A stretch of DNA of 64,000 bases from Rikenella microfusus DSM 15922 (lineage in GTDB: Bacteria; Bacteroidota; Bacteroidia; Bacteroidales; Rikenellaceae), in the NCBI RefSeq assembly GCF_000427365.1, contig NZ_KE386488.1:62001-126000 (forward strand). The letters are read 5' to 3'. The position numbers and the translations under genes were made by a program. Under the pieces are notes generated by a model, which made no database searches, had not been told where the DNA came from, and saw only the letters and a program-made list of their open reading frames with translations. The stretch's first letter is position 1, and the number at the start of each line of letters is the position of its first letter. This document shows, piece by piece, positions 24,276 through 32,590 of the stretch.

Positions 24276-25424
24276 ATGAAAGAGTTTATCGCCACTTATC
24301 CTCCTTATCAGATACTGCTTACCGTGCTGCTTGTCGTCTGTGCCGTCGCGCAACTCGTATATTGGATGCGGTACAGCCGGGTAGCCACCCATCGGCACAG
24401 CCTGCGGGAACCCGAAGGAGCTTCGACGCCTCCCGTATCGGTGGTCGTGGTCGTGGCCGACGACCCGGAATATGTCACCGAACATTTGCCCAGATTACTG
24501 ACTCAAAACCATCCGAACTATGAGGTCGTGGTGGTGGACGACGGCAGCGAGAACGATCTGACGGACGAACTGCTCGCCATGCAGGCCCTCTATCCGCACC
24601 TGCGTTTCACCACGATCAAAGCCGATCCGGTCTTTCGCCACAGCCGCAAACTGGCCCTGACCGTCGGAATCAAGGCCGCCAGGTACGACAACATCGTCTT
24701 CACCGATGCCGACGCGGTGCCCGCGTCCGAGAAATGGCTCTCCATCATGTCCCGGGGATTCAACGGCGGCCGTCTGGTCATCGGATATACCGGCATCGAA
24801 CGTAAACCGGGGCTGGCCAACAAAATCATGCGCTGCCAACGGCTCACCTCGTCGATCCGCTACCTGAACGCGGCGATCCGCGGGCATGTCTACCGGGGGA
24901 TATACAACAATATCGGCTATACCAAACGACTCTTCTTCGGGAACAAAGGCTATACCCACCTGCGGATGACCCTCGGCGAAGACGATCTCTTCGTCCAGAA
25001 AGTCGCCCCCGTATGTTCGCGGCGCACCAGCGTCATGCTCAGCCCTGCGGCTACCGTCCGGCAGTTCCAGTGGGGCGGGACAGGCTGGTGGCGGGCCGAA
25101 CGGCGGTACCGCAGCGCTTCGTTCGACCTCTACCCCTGGAAAGTGCGTCTCTCCGTAGCGGCCGAACTGCTGACCCGCGCCCTGCTGACACTGGGTACAG
25201 CGGCCATGCTCGTACTGCTGCCGCCCGTACTGTGGATCGTCGCGCTCTGCCTCTTCCTGCTGCGCGAAACGACGCTGCTGCTTACCGTGCGGATGATCGC
25301 CCGGCGCGTCGGCGAAAAAGGGTTGATGTGTACCTATCTGGCGCATGACCTGTGCGCCCCCGTATCGGAGCTGTTCCTGTGGATCAGCCGTAAAATCAGA
25401 CCCAGCCAGCGCCTATGGATATGA
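24276..25424 (+). CDS. Membrane-anchored family 2 glycosyltransferase
   Basis: The 382-residue protein has an N-terminal membrane segment (about residues 10-30; ILLTVLLVVCAVAQLVYWM). A GT-A glycosyltransferase domain follows: VSVVVVVADDPEYVTEHLP, YEVVVVDDGSENDL, FTDADAVPAS as the metal-binding DxD, and a later GEDDLFVQKV. Further membrane segments lie near residues 295-345. It probably transfers a sugar on the cytoplasmic face to a lipid or polysaccharide acceptor, as in exopolysaccharide or lipid glycosylation; donor and acceptor are unknown. Its stop overlaps the start region of the ECF sigma gene, so the two are translationally coupled. Confidence 0.88.
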   Translation: MKEFIATYPPYQILLTVLLVVCAVAQLVYWMRYSRVATHRHSLREPEGASTPPVSVVVVVADDPEYVTEHLPRLLTQNHPNYEVVVVDDGSENDLTDELLAMQALYPHLRFTTIKADPVFRHSRKLALTVGIKAARYDNIVFTDADAVPASEKWLSIMSRGFNGGRLVIGYTGIERKPGLANKIMRCQRLTSSIRYLNAAIRGHVYRGIYNNIGYTKRLFFGNKGYTHLRMTLGEDDLFVQKVAPVCSRRTSVMLSPAATVRQFQWGGTGWWRAERRYRSASFDLYPWKVRLSVAAELLTRALLTLGTAAMLVLLPPVLWIVALCLFLLRETTLLLTVRMIARRVGEKGLMCTYLAHDLCAPVSELFLWISRKIRPSQRLWI

Positions 25425-25990
25425 AGCCCGATAAACCGACCGACCGGGAGTTGATCGAACGGACGCTCGCCGGCGACACGACCTGTTTCGAGACCCTGTT
25501 CGACCGCTACCGGCGCCAGCTTTACGCCTCGATCCTCGGTAAATGCGGCGAACAGGATGCCGGAGACATCATACAGGAGACGTATGTCAAAGCCTACTTC
25601 AACCTGCCGCGCTACAATCCCGAATATACGTTCGGGCAGTGGATCTATACCATCGCCCGCAACCTGTTCATCGATTTCGCGCGGCGCAAGCGTTCGGCAG
25701 GGAATACCGTCTCCATCGACGGGGAGAACGGAGACGGGATCAATCCGCCCTGCGACACGCTCAATCCGGAGGAGAGGATCATCTCCCGCCAGCGTGGGCG
25801 CATGCTCGACAACCTGATGAGCGAACTGCCGCCGCGCTACCGCACTATGATCGAACTCCGCTTCATCGGCGAATACTCCTACGACGAGATCGCCGAAAAA
25901 CTGGGGATGCCCATCGGCACGGTCAAAACCCGGATACACCGGGCACGGGAAAAGCTCTGCGCCCTGATTACCGCCCGCAAACTGCTTTGA
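25415..25990 (+). CDS. RNA polymerase sigma factor, ECF (sigma-70) family
   Basis: The 191-residue protein has sigma region 2 (about residues 20-90; CFETLFDRYRRQLYASI, then QDAGDIIQETYVKAYFNLP and FGQWIYTIARNLFIDFAR). Region 4 (about 125-180) has a helix-turn-helix, YDEIAEKLGMPIGTVKTRIH. It should direct RNA polymerase to a specific promoter set. The start may be 25415 or the ATG at 25421, which overlaps the preceding stop as ATGA. No anti-sigma factor follows; the next gene is rsmG after 103 bases. A possible link to envelope control rests on the overlapping glycosyltransferase and nearby barrel gene. Confidence 0.92.
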   Translation: MDMKPDKPTDRELIERTLAGDTTCFETLFDRYRRQLYASILGKCGEQDAGDIIQETYVKAYFNLPRYNPEYTFGQWIYTIARNLFIDFARRKRSAGNTVSIDGENGDGINPPCDTLNPEERIISRQRGRMLDNLMSELPPRYRTMIELRFIGEYSYDEIAEKLGMPIGTVKTRIHRAREKLCALITARKLL

Positions 25991-26093
25991 TGCATTTCGT
26001 TCCCGAACCGCATGCCGCGCCCGGGCATAGGACTGCGACCCCGGTTTTGCCGGCGCCGGTTTCGGGTTCGCCTACCTCGTAATTCAAATCGCC

Positions 26094-26702
26094 ATGACCC
26101 TGATCGAACGTTATTTTCCCGACCTGACGCCCCGGCAGCGCGAACAGTTCGCCGCCATGCCCGCTCTGTACGAGGAGTGGAACGCCCGGATCAACGTCAT
26201 CTCGCGCAAGGACATCGCACATGTGGAGGAACACCATATCCTCCATTCGCTCGCCATTGCGAAAACCGAGTTGATCGTACCCGGCGAGACCGTACTGGAC
26301 GTGGGGTGCGGCGGCGGTTTCCCCGGCATACCGCTGGCGGTTTGTTATCCGGAGGTACAGTTCACCCTCGTGGACAGTATCGGCAAGAAGATCAAGGTCG
26401 TGAAAGAGGTCGCCGCCGCCCTGGGGCTGACCAATGTCCGGGCCGAACACTGCCGCGTCGAACAGCTGGACGGCGGGCGGAGCCGCTTCGACTGGGTCGT
26501 GAGCCGCGCCGTGACCGATCTCCGCACGTTCGTCGGCTGGACCTGGAGTCGCACGACCTACGGCATCCTGTACCTGAAGGGAGGAGACCTGACGGCCGAA
26601 ATCGCCGAAGCGGGCCGCAAAACCGAACAGCTGCCCGTTTCGACCTGGTTCGACGGCGAATTTTTCGAAACTAAAAAGGTACTCGTACTACCTAAGAAAT
26701 AA
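26094..26702 (+). CDS. rsmG: 16S rRNA (guanine527-N7)-methyltransferase
   Basis: The 202-residue protein is full length for RsmG/GidB: MTLIERYFPDLTPRQREQF at the N-terminus, ARINVISRKDI, HHILHSLAIAK, then the SAM-binding VLDVGCGGGFPGIPLAV (about residues 66-82) and RAEHCRVEQL. It methylates G527 of 16S rRNA in the small subunit. It follows the ECF sigma gene in the same direction. No mnmG or par genes are adjacent. Confidence 0.95.
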   Translation: MTLIERYFPDLTPRQREQFAAMPALYEEWNARINVISRKDIAHVEEHHILHSLAIAKTELIVPGETVLDVGCGGGFPGIPLAVCYPEVQFTLVDSIGKKIKVVKEVAAALGLTNVRAEHCRVEQLDGGRSRFDWVVSRAVTDLRTFVGWTWSRTTYGILYLKGGDLTAEIAEAGRKTEQLPVSTWFDGEFFETKKVLVLPKK

Positions 26703-26996
26703 CGGTGTTGGGGAAAGTATCCAGCCGTCGTGGGGGAGACGGCGCGAGCCGAAAAAGTATCGATGAAGACGAATCGGTATATCGAAGGATATAATCGGGT
26801 ACGATCTAAGCCGTGCAAGGATTTTCCCCAACGGCCCTGCGGCGCCGCCGGGCACTCCGGCCGGGAGTCGCTTTCGCCCCATAGAGGTAGCGCAGGCCGA
26901 AATTGAAAATCAGATGTGCATATAAAATAGGGTCGTATATACTTACCTTCGGTTATATCAATGTATGCAACCGGACTTGCTTCTAATTATCGAACG
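26703..26996. repeat. Intergenic region with two short repeat modules
   Basis: Two stretches recur elsewhere. CAGCCGTCGTGGGGGAGACG (26729) followed by GCGCGAGCCGAAAAAGTATCG resembles R5 at 47166-47206. GCGGCGCCGCCGGGCACTCC (26840) followed by GGCCGGGAGT resembles 34037-34066. A weak -7-like TACCTTCG lies at 26944. No gene is seen. Confidence 0.4.
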
Positions 26997-28088
26997 ATGA
27001 AATACGGGATTGCATTATGGGCATTGTTTGCCTGCCTGTCCGGCCGGACGACGGCCGAAGAGCTGAAAACCGCGAAGATGGTTTTCGACAGCTATACGTA
27101 CGATTTCGGGAATATCCGGGAGGTGGACGGCGACGTGAGCCATACTTTCCGTTTCACGAACGAAGGCACGCTGCCGCTGGTGATCAACAGCGTCGGCGTT
27201 TCGTGCGGCTGCACCTATCCGCAGTTCAGCAAGGAGCCGGTGCTGCCGGGCAAAGGCGGCGAGATGAAAATAACGTTCGACCCGACCAACCGGCCCGGTA
27301 AATTCGAAAAAGTCATCAACGTGGCTGCCAACGATCCGCGGGGAAGCATCCGGCTGACCATTACCGGCCAGGTCGAAGGCCGGCCCCGGACCATTCAGGA
27401 CGATTATCCGTATGCGGTGACGGGCGGCCTGCGCATCGCCGACCGGAGTCTCGTGCTCGGTACCCTGCCGCGCGGCAAGGCGACGGTGCGTACGGTCGGA
27501 ATCGCCAACGGCGGAAAAGCTCCGGTCAAAGTGGGTATCGTCGCTTCGTCGCTGCCCGCGTGGCTGACGGTACGGCCGGCAAAAGCGACCCTTTCGCCCG
27601 GCGAACGGAGCGAAATCGTCATGACTTTCGACGCTTCGAAAGCCGATCTGTGGGGAAAATTCCATTGCCGTTTCGCGTTGGCCGTGAACGGTGCCGAACA
27701 GCCCGACCCGGTGAATGCGACCGTTATCTTTGCCGAAGATTTCTCCGCCCTTTCGCGAGCCGAATTGAAACTGGCTCCCCGGGCCGATTACTCTTCGTTT
27801 TTCTACCATTTCAGCGACCAGCCGCAGGGCCGGACGCTCACCCGCCAGTTCCAGATCAGCAACGGGGGCGAAAAGGATCTGATTATCCGCCATATCGGCC
27901 CGACCAGCAACCGTATCGAGGCGACAACCGATCAGACGGTAATCAAGGCCGGCGATACGGCGACCCTGACGGTAAAGCTGAATACCGAAGGGGCAACGGG
28001 CCGCCTGTCCGAAGGGATTACGGTCGTGACGAACGATCCGGCGCGTCCGGCTCGCGATATCCGCGTGCTGGCCAATATCGTGAAGTGA
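26997..28088 (+). CDS. DUF1573 exported protein
   Basis: The 363-residue protein starts with a signal peptide (MKYGIALWALFACLSGRTTA; an ATG 12 codons upstream adds non-signal sequence). Residues about 30-130 form a DUF1573 domain, an Ig-like ASH/MSP-type fold: YDFGNIREVDGDVSHTFRFT, VSCGCTYP and LPGKGGEMKITFDPT. Two or three further Ig-like segments follow (about 150-250 and 265-360; LTRQFQISNGGEKDLIIRHI). These proteins are common, usually exported, in Bacteroidota; their function is not established. It is convergent with the aldo/keto reductase. Confidence 0.85.
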   Translation: MKYGIALWALFACLSGRTTAEELKTAKMVFDSYTYDFGNIREVDGDVSHTFRFTNEGTLPLVINSVGVSCGCTYPQFSKEPVLPGKGGEMKITFDPTNRPGKFEKVINVAANDPRGSIRLTITGQVEGRPRTIQDDYPYAVTGGLRIADRSLVLGTLPRGKATVRTVGIANGGKAPVKVGIVASSLPAWLTVRPAKATLSPGERSEIVMTFDASKADLWGKFHCRFALAVNGAEQPDPVNATVIFAEDFSALSRAELKLAPRADYSSFFYHFSDQPQGRTLTRQFQISNGGEKDLIIRHIGPTSNRIEATTDQTVIKAGDTATLTVKLNTEGATGRLSEGITVVTNDPARPARDIRVLANIVK

Positions 28089-28169
28089 AACCCGGCTTCC
28101 CTCCCCACGGACGGGACAGGCGACGTATGGACGGCAAACTTTTCGGATCGTGCGGGTCTGTTCTCTCTT

Positions 28170-29120
28170 TCAGGCCAGGATCGTTTCGATTTCGGCCAGC
28201 TCTTCGTCCGTAAAATTCGGTTTGTCCAAGGCGCCGAGATTCTGGAGCAATTGTTGCGGCGTACTGACCCCGACGATCACCGACGTTACGGGCGATCCCG
28301 GGCGGAATTGCCAGGCGATCGCCATTTGCGACAGGCTCTGCCCGCGCCGCCGGGCCAGTTCGTGCAGTGCCTCCGTCTTACTCAGGCTGGCTTCGACGTC
28401 CGATACTTTCAGGAAACCGCCCTGCGCTGCCCGCGAGTCGGCCGGGATGCCGGCCAGATAACGTTCCGAAAGCCGCCCCTGCGCCAGCGGCGAGAAGCTC
28501 ACGACGCCCGTTCCGCAATCGCCGAACAGCGGGAAAAGCTCCCGTTCCGGTTCGCGCGCCAGCATCGAGTAGCGCAGTTGGTTCACGACGCAGGGCGTGC
28601 CCAAGTCGCGCAGTATCTGCATGGCCTGCCGGGCTGTCTGCGGCGGGTATTTCGACAGCCCGACGTACAAAGCGCGTCCCGAGCGGACGATATAATCGAG
28701 CGCCTGCATCGTCTCTTCGAGCGGAGTGTCGGGATCGGGACGGTGCGAGTAGAAAATGTCCGCGTAATCCACGCCCAGCCGCCGCAGGCTCTGGTCGCAG
28801 GCCGCGATCAGGTGTTTGCGCGACCCCCAGTCGCCGTACGGCCCCGGCCACATTTCGTGTCCGGCTTTCGTGGCGATCAGGATTTCGTCCCGGTGCGTTC
28901 CGAGGCTGTCGCGCAGAATTCGTCCGAAAGTCTGCTCGGCGCTGCCCGGCGGCGGTCCGTAGTTGTCGGCCAGGTCGAAATGCGTGATTCCGTTTTCGAA
29001 CGCCGTCAGCACGATCTGCCGGGCGCGTCCGAAATCGTCCCCGGCGCCGAAATTGTGCCACAATCCCAGCGAAATGGCGGGCAGCCTTAGGCCGCTGCGC
29101 CCGCAACGTCTGTATTCCAT
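28170..29120 (-). CDS. Aldo/keto reductase (YghZ/L-glyceraldehyde 3-phosphate reductase type)
   Basis: The 316-residue enzyme begins MEYRRCGRSGLRLPAISLGL (start 29120; an ATG five codons upstream is also possible). It has the AKR barrel with tetrad regions: THFDLADNYGPPPG (Asp, Tyr), ILIATKAGHEMWPGPYGDWG (Lys) and DIFYSHRPDPDTPLEETMQA (His). NADPH binding is expected near the C-terminal TSVIVGVSTPQQLLQN. Closest known family members reduce small aldehydes such as L-glyceraldehyde 3-phosphate and methylglyoxal in the cytoplasm. The C-terminus is a little shorter than YghZ. The next gene upstream on this strand is the MBL hydrolase, 53 bases away, so the two may be co-transcribed. Confidence 0.9.
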   Translation of the reverse strand: MEYRRCGRSGLRLPAISLGLWHNFGAGDDFGRARQIVLTAFENGITHFDLADNYGPPPGSAEQTFGRILRDSLGTHRDEILIATKAGHEMWPGPYGDWGSRKHLIAACDQSLRRLGVDYADIFYSHRPDPDTPLEETMQALDYIVRSGRALYVGLSKYPPQTARQAMQILRDLGTPCVVNQLRYSMLAREPERELFPLFGDCGTGVVSFSPLAQGRLSERYLAGIPADSRAAQGGFLKVSDVEASLSKTEALHELARRRGQSLSQMAIAWQFRPGSPVTSVIVGVSTPQQLLQNLGALDKPNFTDEELAEIETILA

Positions 29121-29173
29121 TTGTCTATGTTTCATGCGCATGCCCGAACCCGTCTTTTCGGAACCGTGCGCCC

Positions 29174-29992
29174 TTATTCGACGGGTACTGTCTCCAGGTC
29201 GTCCGGAACGTATACGTTCCCGGTAAACCGGAGGGATGCTTCCGCCGTGTAGTCCGGTTTGCGGGTTTCCAATGTCCGGTCCTCCGTATGGTAGAGCAGA
29301 AGATTCCGTGCGTTTAGTCTTTGCGCCGTCGCAGCCGCTTCCAGAGCAGTGCTGTGGTGTTTCTCGTAGGGACGGAACCGCTCTCTGTCGCGGTACAGGC
29401 AGAAAGCTTCGCTCATGAGCCAGTCGGCGTTTTCGGCGTGGCTTCGATTCCGTTCGTTGTATGGTTCGTCGCCCAGGCAGACCAGCGATTTCCCGTTCGG
29501 CAACGAAGCCCGGAAACCGAACTGTTTCTCTTTGGCGGAAAAAATGTCGAAGCACCGGAAACGCATATCCCCGACGCTGAAATATTCGCTGTCCCTGACT
29601 TCGAGAAAAAAGACCTTTTCCCCGATGAAGACCGTATCCGAGGCGGGCAGTGTGAGCCGGCATATCTGCTCCAACACCTGCAAGACCCTGTCATGCCCGT
29701 ACACGCGGAGTACGCCGGGACAGGCTCCCTCTTTGAACCGGTGGATCGCCATCCGGACAATCCAGACGGCTCCCAAAATGTGGTCGGTGTGAGCATGGGT
29801 GACGAACAGGTCATGGAGCTTGTCGAAACCGATGCCGGCCTTTTCCAGCCGGGAGAGTATGCCGTTCCCTCCGCCGGCATCGACCAGCAACAGTGAACTG
29901 CCGTTCCGGACGACAAAGCAGGTATTGTAGCAACGAGTCGCGATAGCGGCTCCCGTACCGAGCATAATCAGCTCTGTTCCTGTTTGTTTCAT
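29174..29992 (-). CDS. MBL-fold metal-dependent hydrolase, RNase Z-like
   Basis: The 272-residue protein (start MKQTGTELIMLGTGAAIATR at 29992; the open frame upstream is not conserved-looking) has metallo-beta-lactamase motifs: LLVDAGGGNGILSRLEKAGI, then FVTHAHTDHILGAVW with HxHxDH (about residues 62-67), SLVCLGDEP, a His in the RNRSHAENADWLM segment, and a final LLLYHTED. The arrangement is that of RNase Z/AtsA-type beta-CASP-lacking enzymes that use two Zn2+ for phosphodiester or ester hydrolysis. It is shorter than canonical tRNase Z and lacks an obvious exosite arm, so tRNA 3' processing is not assured. Confidence 0.82.
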   Translation of the reverse strand: MKQTGTELIMLGTGAAIATRCYNTCFVVRNGSSLLLVDAGGGNGILSRLEKAGIGFDKLHDLFVTHAHTDHILGAVWIVRMAIHRFKEGACPGVLRVYGHDRVLQVLEQICRLTLPASDTVFIGEKVFFLEVRDSEYFSVGDMRFRCFDIFSAKEKQFGFRASLPNGKSLVCLGDEPYNERNRSHAENADWLMSEAFCLYRDRERFRPYEKHHSTALEAAATAQRLNARNLLLYHTEDRTLETRKPDYTAEASLRFTGNVYVPDDLETVPVE

Positions 29993-30064
29993 GCAAGGAT
30001 ATAACCTGAGTTTAGGTAGTCCGGTAAAAATCGTTATCGACGCTGCGCATGGCGCGGTCAAGGG

Positions 30065-31267
30065 TCAGGCGTCGATCACGCCGGAACCGATCAGTTCGCC
30101 GTCGGGGGCATACCATGCGGCGAACTGACCCGCCGTCACACCGCGTTGCGGTTCGGCGAAGTCGATCACGCCCCATCCGTCGTTGTCGATATGCAGCGTG
30201 GCCCGCTGCAACGGCTGGCGATAGCGTATCCGCACGAGGTATTCGCGCGGCGAATCGGAGACAGTCATCCTGAGGTCTGGCCGTATCCAGTGCATCTCGT
30301 CGGGCCGGATGCGCAGCCCGCGGCGGTAGAGACCGGGATGCCGGTCGCCCATGCCGACGTAAATGACGTTGCGCTCCACGTCGGTAGCGATCACGAACAA
30401 CGGTTCCGGTTTGCCGCCCACATTCAACCCTTTGCGCTGGCCGATGGTGTAGAAATGCGCCCCGTTGTGTTCGCCGACTTTCGTGCCGTCCGATTCGCGG
30501 TAGGTATAGGGCGAGCAGGGATTGTGCGCGGGATCGGCGTAGCCGGGCCAGTCCTGCGGAATCTCGATGATCGCCCCGCCGGGTCGGGCGGCCAGTTTCT
30601 GTTGCAGGAAAACGGGCAGATCGACTTTCCCGACGAAACAGATGCCCTGCGAGTCCTTGCGTTCTGCGGTCGCCAACCCCTGTTCGGCGGCAATGCGCCG
30701 CACTTCGGGCTTTTCGAGGTCGCCGATCGGGAAGAGCGTCTTGGCGAGTTGTTCCTGATTGAGCTGGCAGAGAAAATAGCTTTGGTCTTTGTTGCTGTCG
30801 TCGCCGGCGATAAGCCGGTGATAAGGTTTACCGTCCACGGGGCTGACGACAGTGTCGGTCTTGCAGTAGTGGCCGGTGGCGACATAATCGGCTCCCAATT
30901 CCAGGGCGGCTTTCAGGAAAGCGTCGAATTTGATTTCCCGGTTGCAGAGCACGTCGGGATTCGGGGTACGTCCGCGTCCGTATTCGGCGAACATGTAGTC
31001 CACCACGCGGCGGCGGTATTGGTCGCTGAGGTCGATGAAATGGAATTCGATGTCGAGTTTTTTGGCCACCAGTTCGGCGAATACCCGGTCGTCGTACCAA
31101 GGGCAGTCGCCGGCCAGCGTGCCGGTGGTGTCGTGCCAGTTGCGCATGAACATGCCCACCACGTCGTAACCTTGCTGCTTGAGCACCCAGGCCGCAACGC
31201 TCGAATCGACACCTCCGGAGAGGCCGACGACAACGCGTTTTTTATCTTTCGGTATGTTGTGTTCCAT
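30065..31267 (-). CDS. mnmA: tRNA-specific 2-thiouridylase
   Basis: The 400-residue product has the ATP-pyrophosphatase motif VVVGLSGGVDSSVAAWVL (about residues 11-28), the catalytic Cys segments PNPDVLCNREIKF and GICFVGK, and the C-terminal beta-barrel domain (about 290-400). It activates U34 of tRNA-Lys/Glu/Gln with ATP and inserts sulfur received via the Tus relay or IscS. A -7 box TATCTTTG lies at 31288-31281 on the minus strand, just upstream of the start, so the leader is very short. Only 72 bases separate its stop from the MBL hydrolase start. Confidence 0.96.
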   Translation of the reverse strand: MEHNIPKDKKRVVVGLSGGVDSSVAAWVLKQQGYDVVGMFMRNWHDTTGTLAGDCPWYDDRVFAELVAKKLDIEFHFIDLSDQYRRRVVDYMFAEYGRGRTPNPDVLCNREIKFDAFLKAALELGADYVATGHYCKTDTVVSPVDGKPYHRLIAGDDSNKDQSYFLCQLNQEQLAKTLFPIGDLEKPEVRRIAAEQGLATAERKDSQGICFVGKVDLPVFLQQKLAARPGGAIIEIPQDWPGYADPAHNPCSPYTYRESDGTKVGEHNGAHFYTIGQRKGLNVGGKPEPLFVIATDVERNVIYVGMGDRHPGLYRRGLRIRPDEMHWIRPDLRMTVSDSPREYLVRIRYRQPLQRATLHIDNDGWGVIDFAEPQRGVTAGQFAAWYAPDGELIGSGVIDA

Positions 31268-31280
31268 AGTATTGCGTCAT

Positions 31281-31288
31281 CAAAGATA
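31281..31288 (-). promoter_or_regulatory. -7 promoter box for mnmA
   Basis: TATCTTTG on the minus strand fits TAnnTTTG and ends 14 bases before the ATG at 31267, implying a leader of roughly 7-10 bases. No clear -33 TTTG is visible. Confidence 0.4.
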
Positions 31289-31289
31289 A

Positions 31290-31990
31290 CGGTTTTCGAC
31301 GGGATTTCTGTACGGGTATTTTGACGGGCCGCCGTATGCCGGCGGTTTGGGCCGTAAACGACCCGACGGCTTTGCACCCAAGCGGCTCCCTTGCGGCGAC
31401 GCAAACTCCCGCAAAAGCCTTGGCGGGTCCGCTTCGGGTGTGGGAGCGGGTCGAGTAAACATAACTTTCTACCGTACAATTTCTTGCAACGGGCCGCAGG
31501 CTGCGAGGAATTAGGGTACTTACAGTCCGGCTCGAGTGCCGAGCGGCACCGGGCCTCCGCTGCGGGAAGCCCGCAACACCAATCGCGGGAGTGATTGGTG
31601 CGTTCCCCGCAGGCTGCGCCCCTCGGCAAATAACGGTTCGGTTAAACATAAGTTTCCGCGTTAGCGGGCGGGCCTCTCGAGGGGAGGCCCGCAACCCTCG
31701 TAAACTCAGAGCGGTCTCCCGGGCGCCCGACCCGAATAAAAAATAACCGTACTTTTAATTTACAGGTTAAAGCCCGGAGCCAGCGTAGGCAAAACGAAGT
31801 ATCGCGAAGTTGCAGCCCTACGCCTGGGGTGGCTCCGGGCTGCCCGTTAACACGGAAATTTAGTTTTAACGTACAATTATTTCTACGGTCGGACGCCCGG
31901 GAGCGGTCGCAACTTTCGGCGCGTAAAGCGACGAATTGCGGGCCTCCCGTGGGGAGGCGTCCGGCCCGCCCGCTGACGCGGAAATTTAGT
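31290..31990. repeat. Gene-free mosaic of palindromic repeat modules
   Basis: No credible gene lies between mnmA and the aminotransferase. This part is built of modules found elsewhere: GGGCCGCAGGCTGCG (31492; also at 40567 and reversed at 33960); CCGGCTCGAGTGCCGAGCGG (31528; also at 60979 and, as CAAGTGCCAAG, at 51433); an inverted CCGCGTTAGCGGGCGGGCC (31656); GCCCGGAGCCAGCG (31773) paired with CGCCTGGGGTGGCTCCGGGC; and CGGACGCCCGGGAGCGGTCG (31892), which leads into family-2 copy B as it does at copy A. Confidence 0.65.
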
Positions 31991-32254
31991 TTTAACCGTA
32001 ACGGTTAATTGTCTGCCTTTTGCCGACAGGAGTTTATCTTTCTTGGCCCGCTTATGCTGCGAGGGCCTCGGCTTCTCCGGACGCCTCATCCCGGCGGGGC
32101 ACTTCCTTTCTTGCGCGACCAAGAAAGAAAGCAAAGAAGTCGCCGGGAATGCGATTCCCCGTTCCCGACTCCTGTCGGAACGGAAAATCGCACATTCCCG
32201 GGTCAGCAGCCTCTGCTCGCATGATGTATAAGATAAGAAACCGATATTTAAACC
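31991..32254. repeat. Family-2 repeat, copy B
   Basis: This 264-base copy is almost identical to copy A over its whole length. The central hairpin at 32102-32131 is the same as in A. The second structure differs by paired changes: inner CCGAC/GTCGG here against TCGAC/GTCGA in A, and an adjoining CCGTT/AACGG that A lacks. It is followed by GGAGCCAGCGAAGGCCTGCA and its complement arm at 32288-32341, which form a large stem (GGAGCCAGCG with CGCTGGCTCC). Confidence 0.8.
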
Positions 32255-32553
32255 GTACAGTTATTTGTCCGCGTAGCGACCGGCCCGGAGCCAGCGAAGG
32301 CCTGCAACTGCGCGGTGCTTGTTGCGGCCCCGCTGGCTCCGGCGGACATGATTACTTGCACGGTTATTTGCCCAGAGACCACAGTTGGCAGAGAACGAGG
32401 TAATTGCAGCCCGGTCGAAGTAAATCCATTGAGTCTTTTGTCAGGGCTTGCATCGCTTGAATCAAGCGGCACCGGGTCTCCACGACGGGAGACTGCGGTC
32501 CAACCGCCCTTAACTGCTTATCTGTTTTCACATGTGTTGCACCGAAAAAACAT

Positions 32554-32561
32554 TACCTTTG
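32554..32561 (+). promoter_or_regulatory. -7 promoter box for the aminotransferase gene
   Basis: TACCTTTG matches TAnnTTTG, 30 bases before the start at 32591. The sequence downstream of the box is AT-rich, unlike the GC-rich repeat mosaic to the left. Confidence 0.5.
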
Positions 32562-32590
32562 TTTATTCAGAGAAAATATACCGTTACGTT

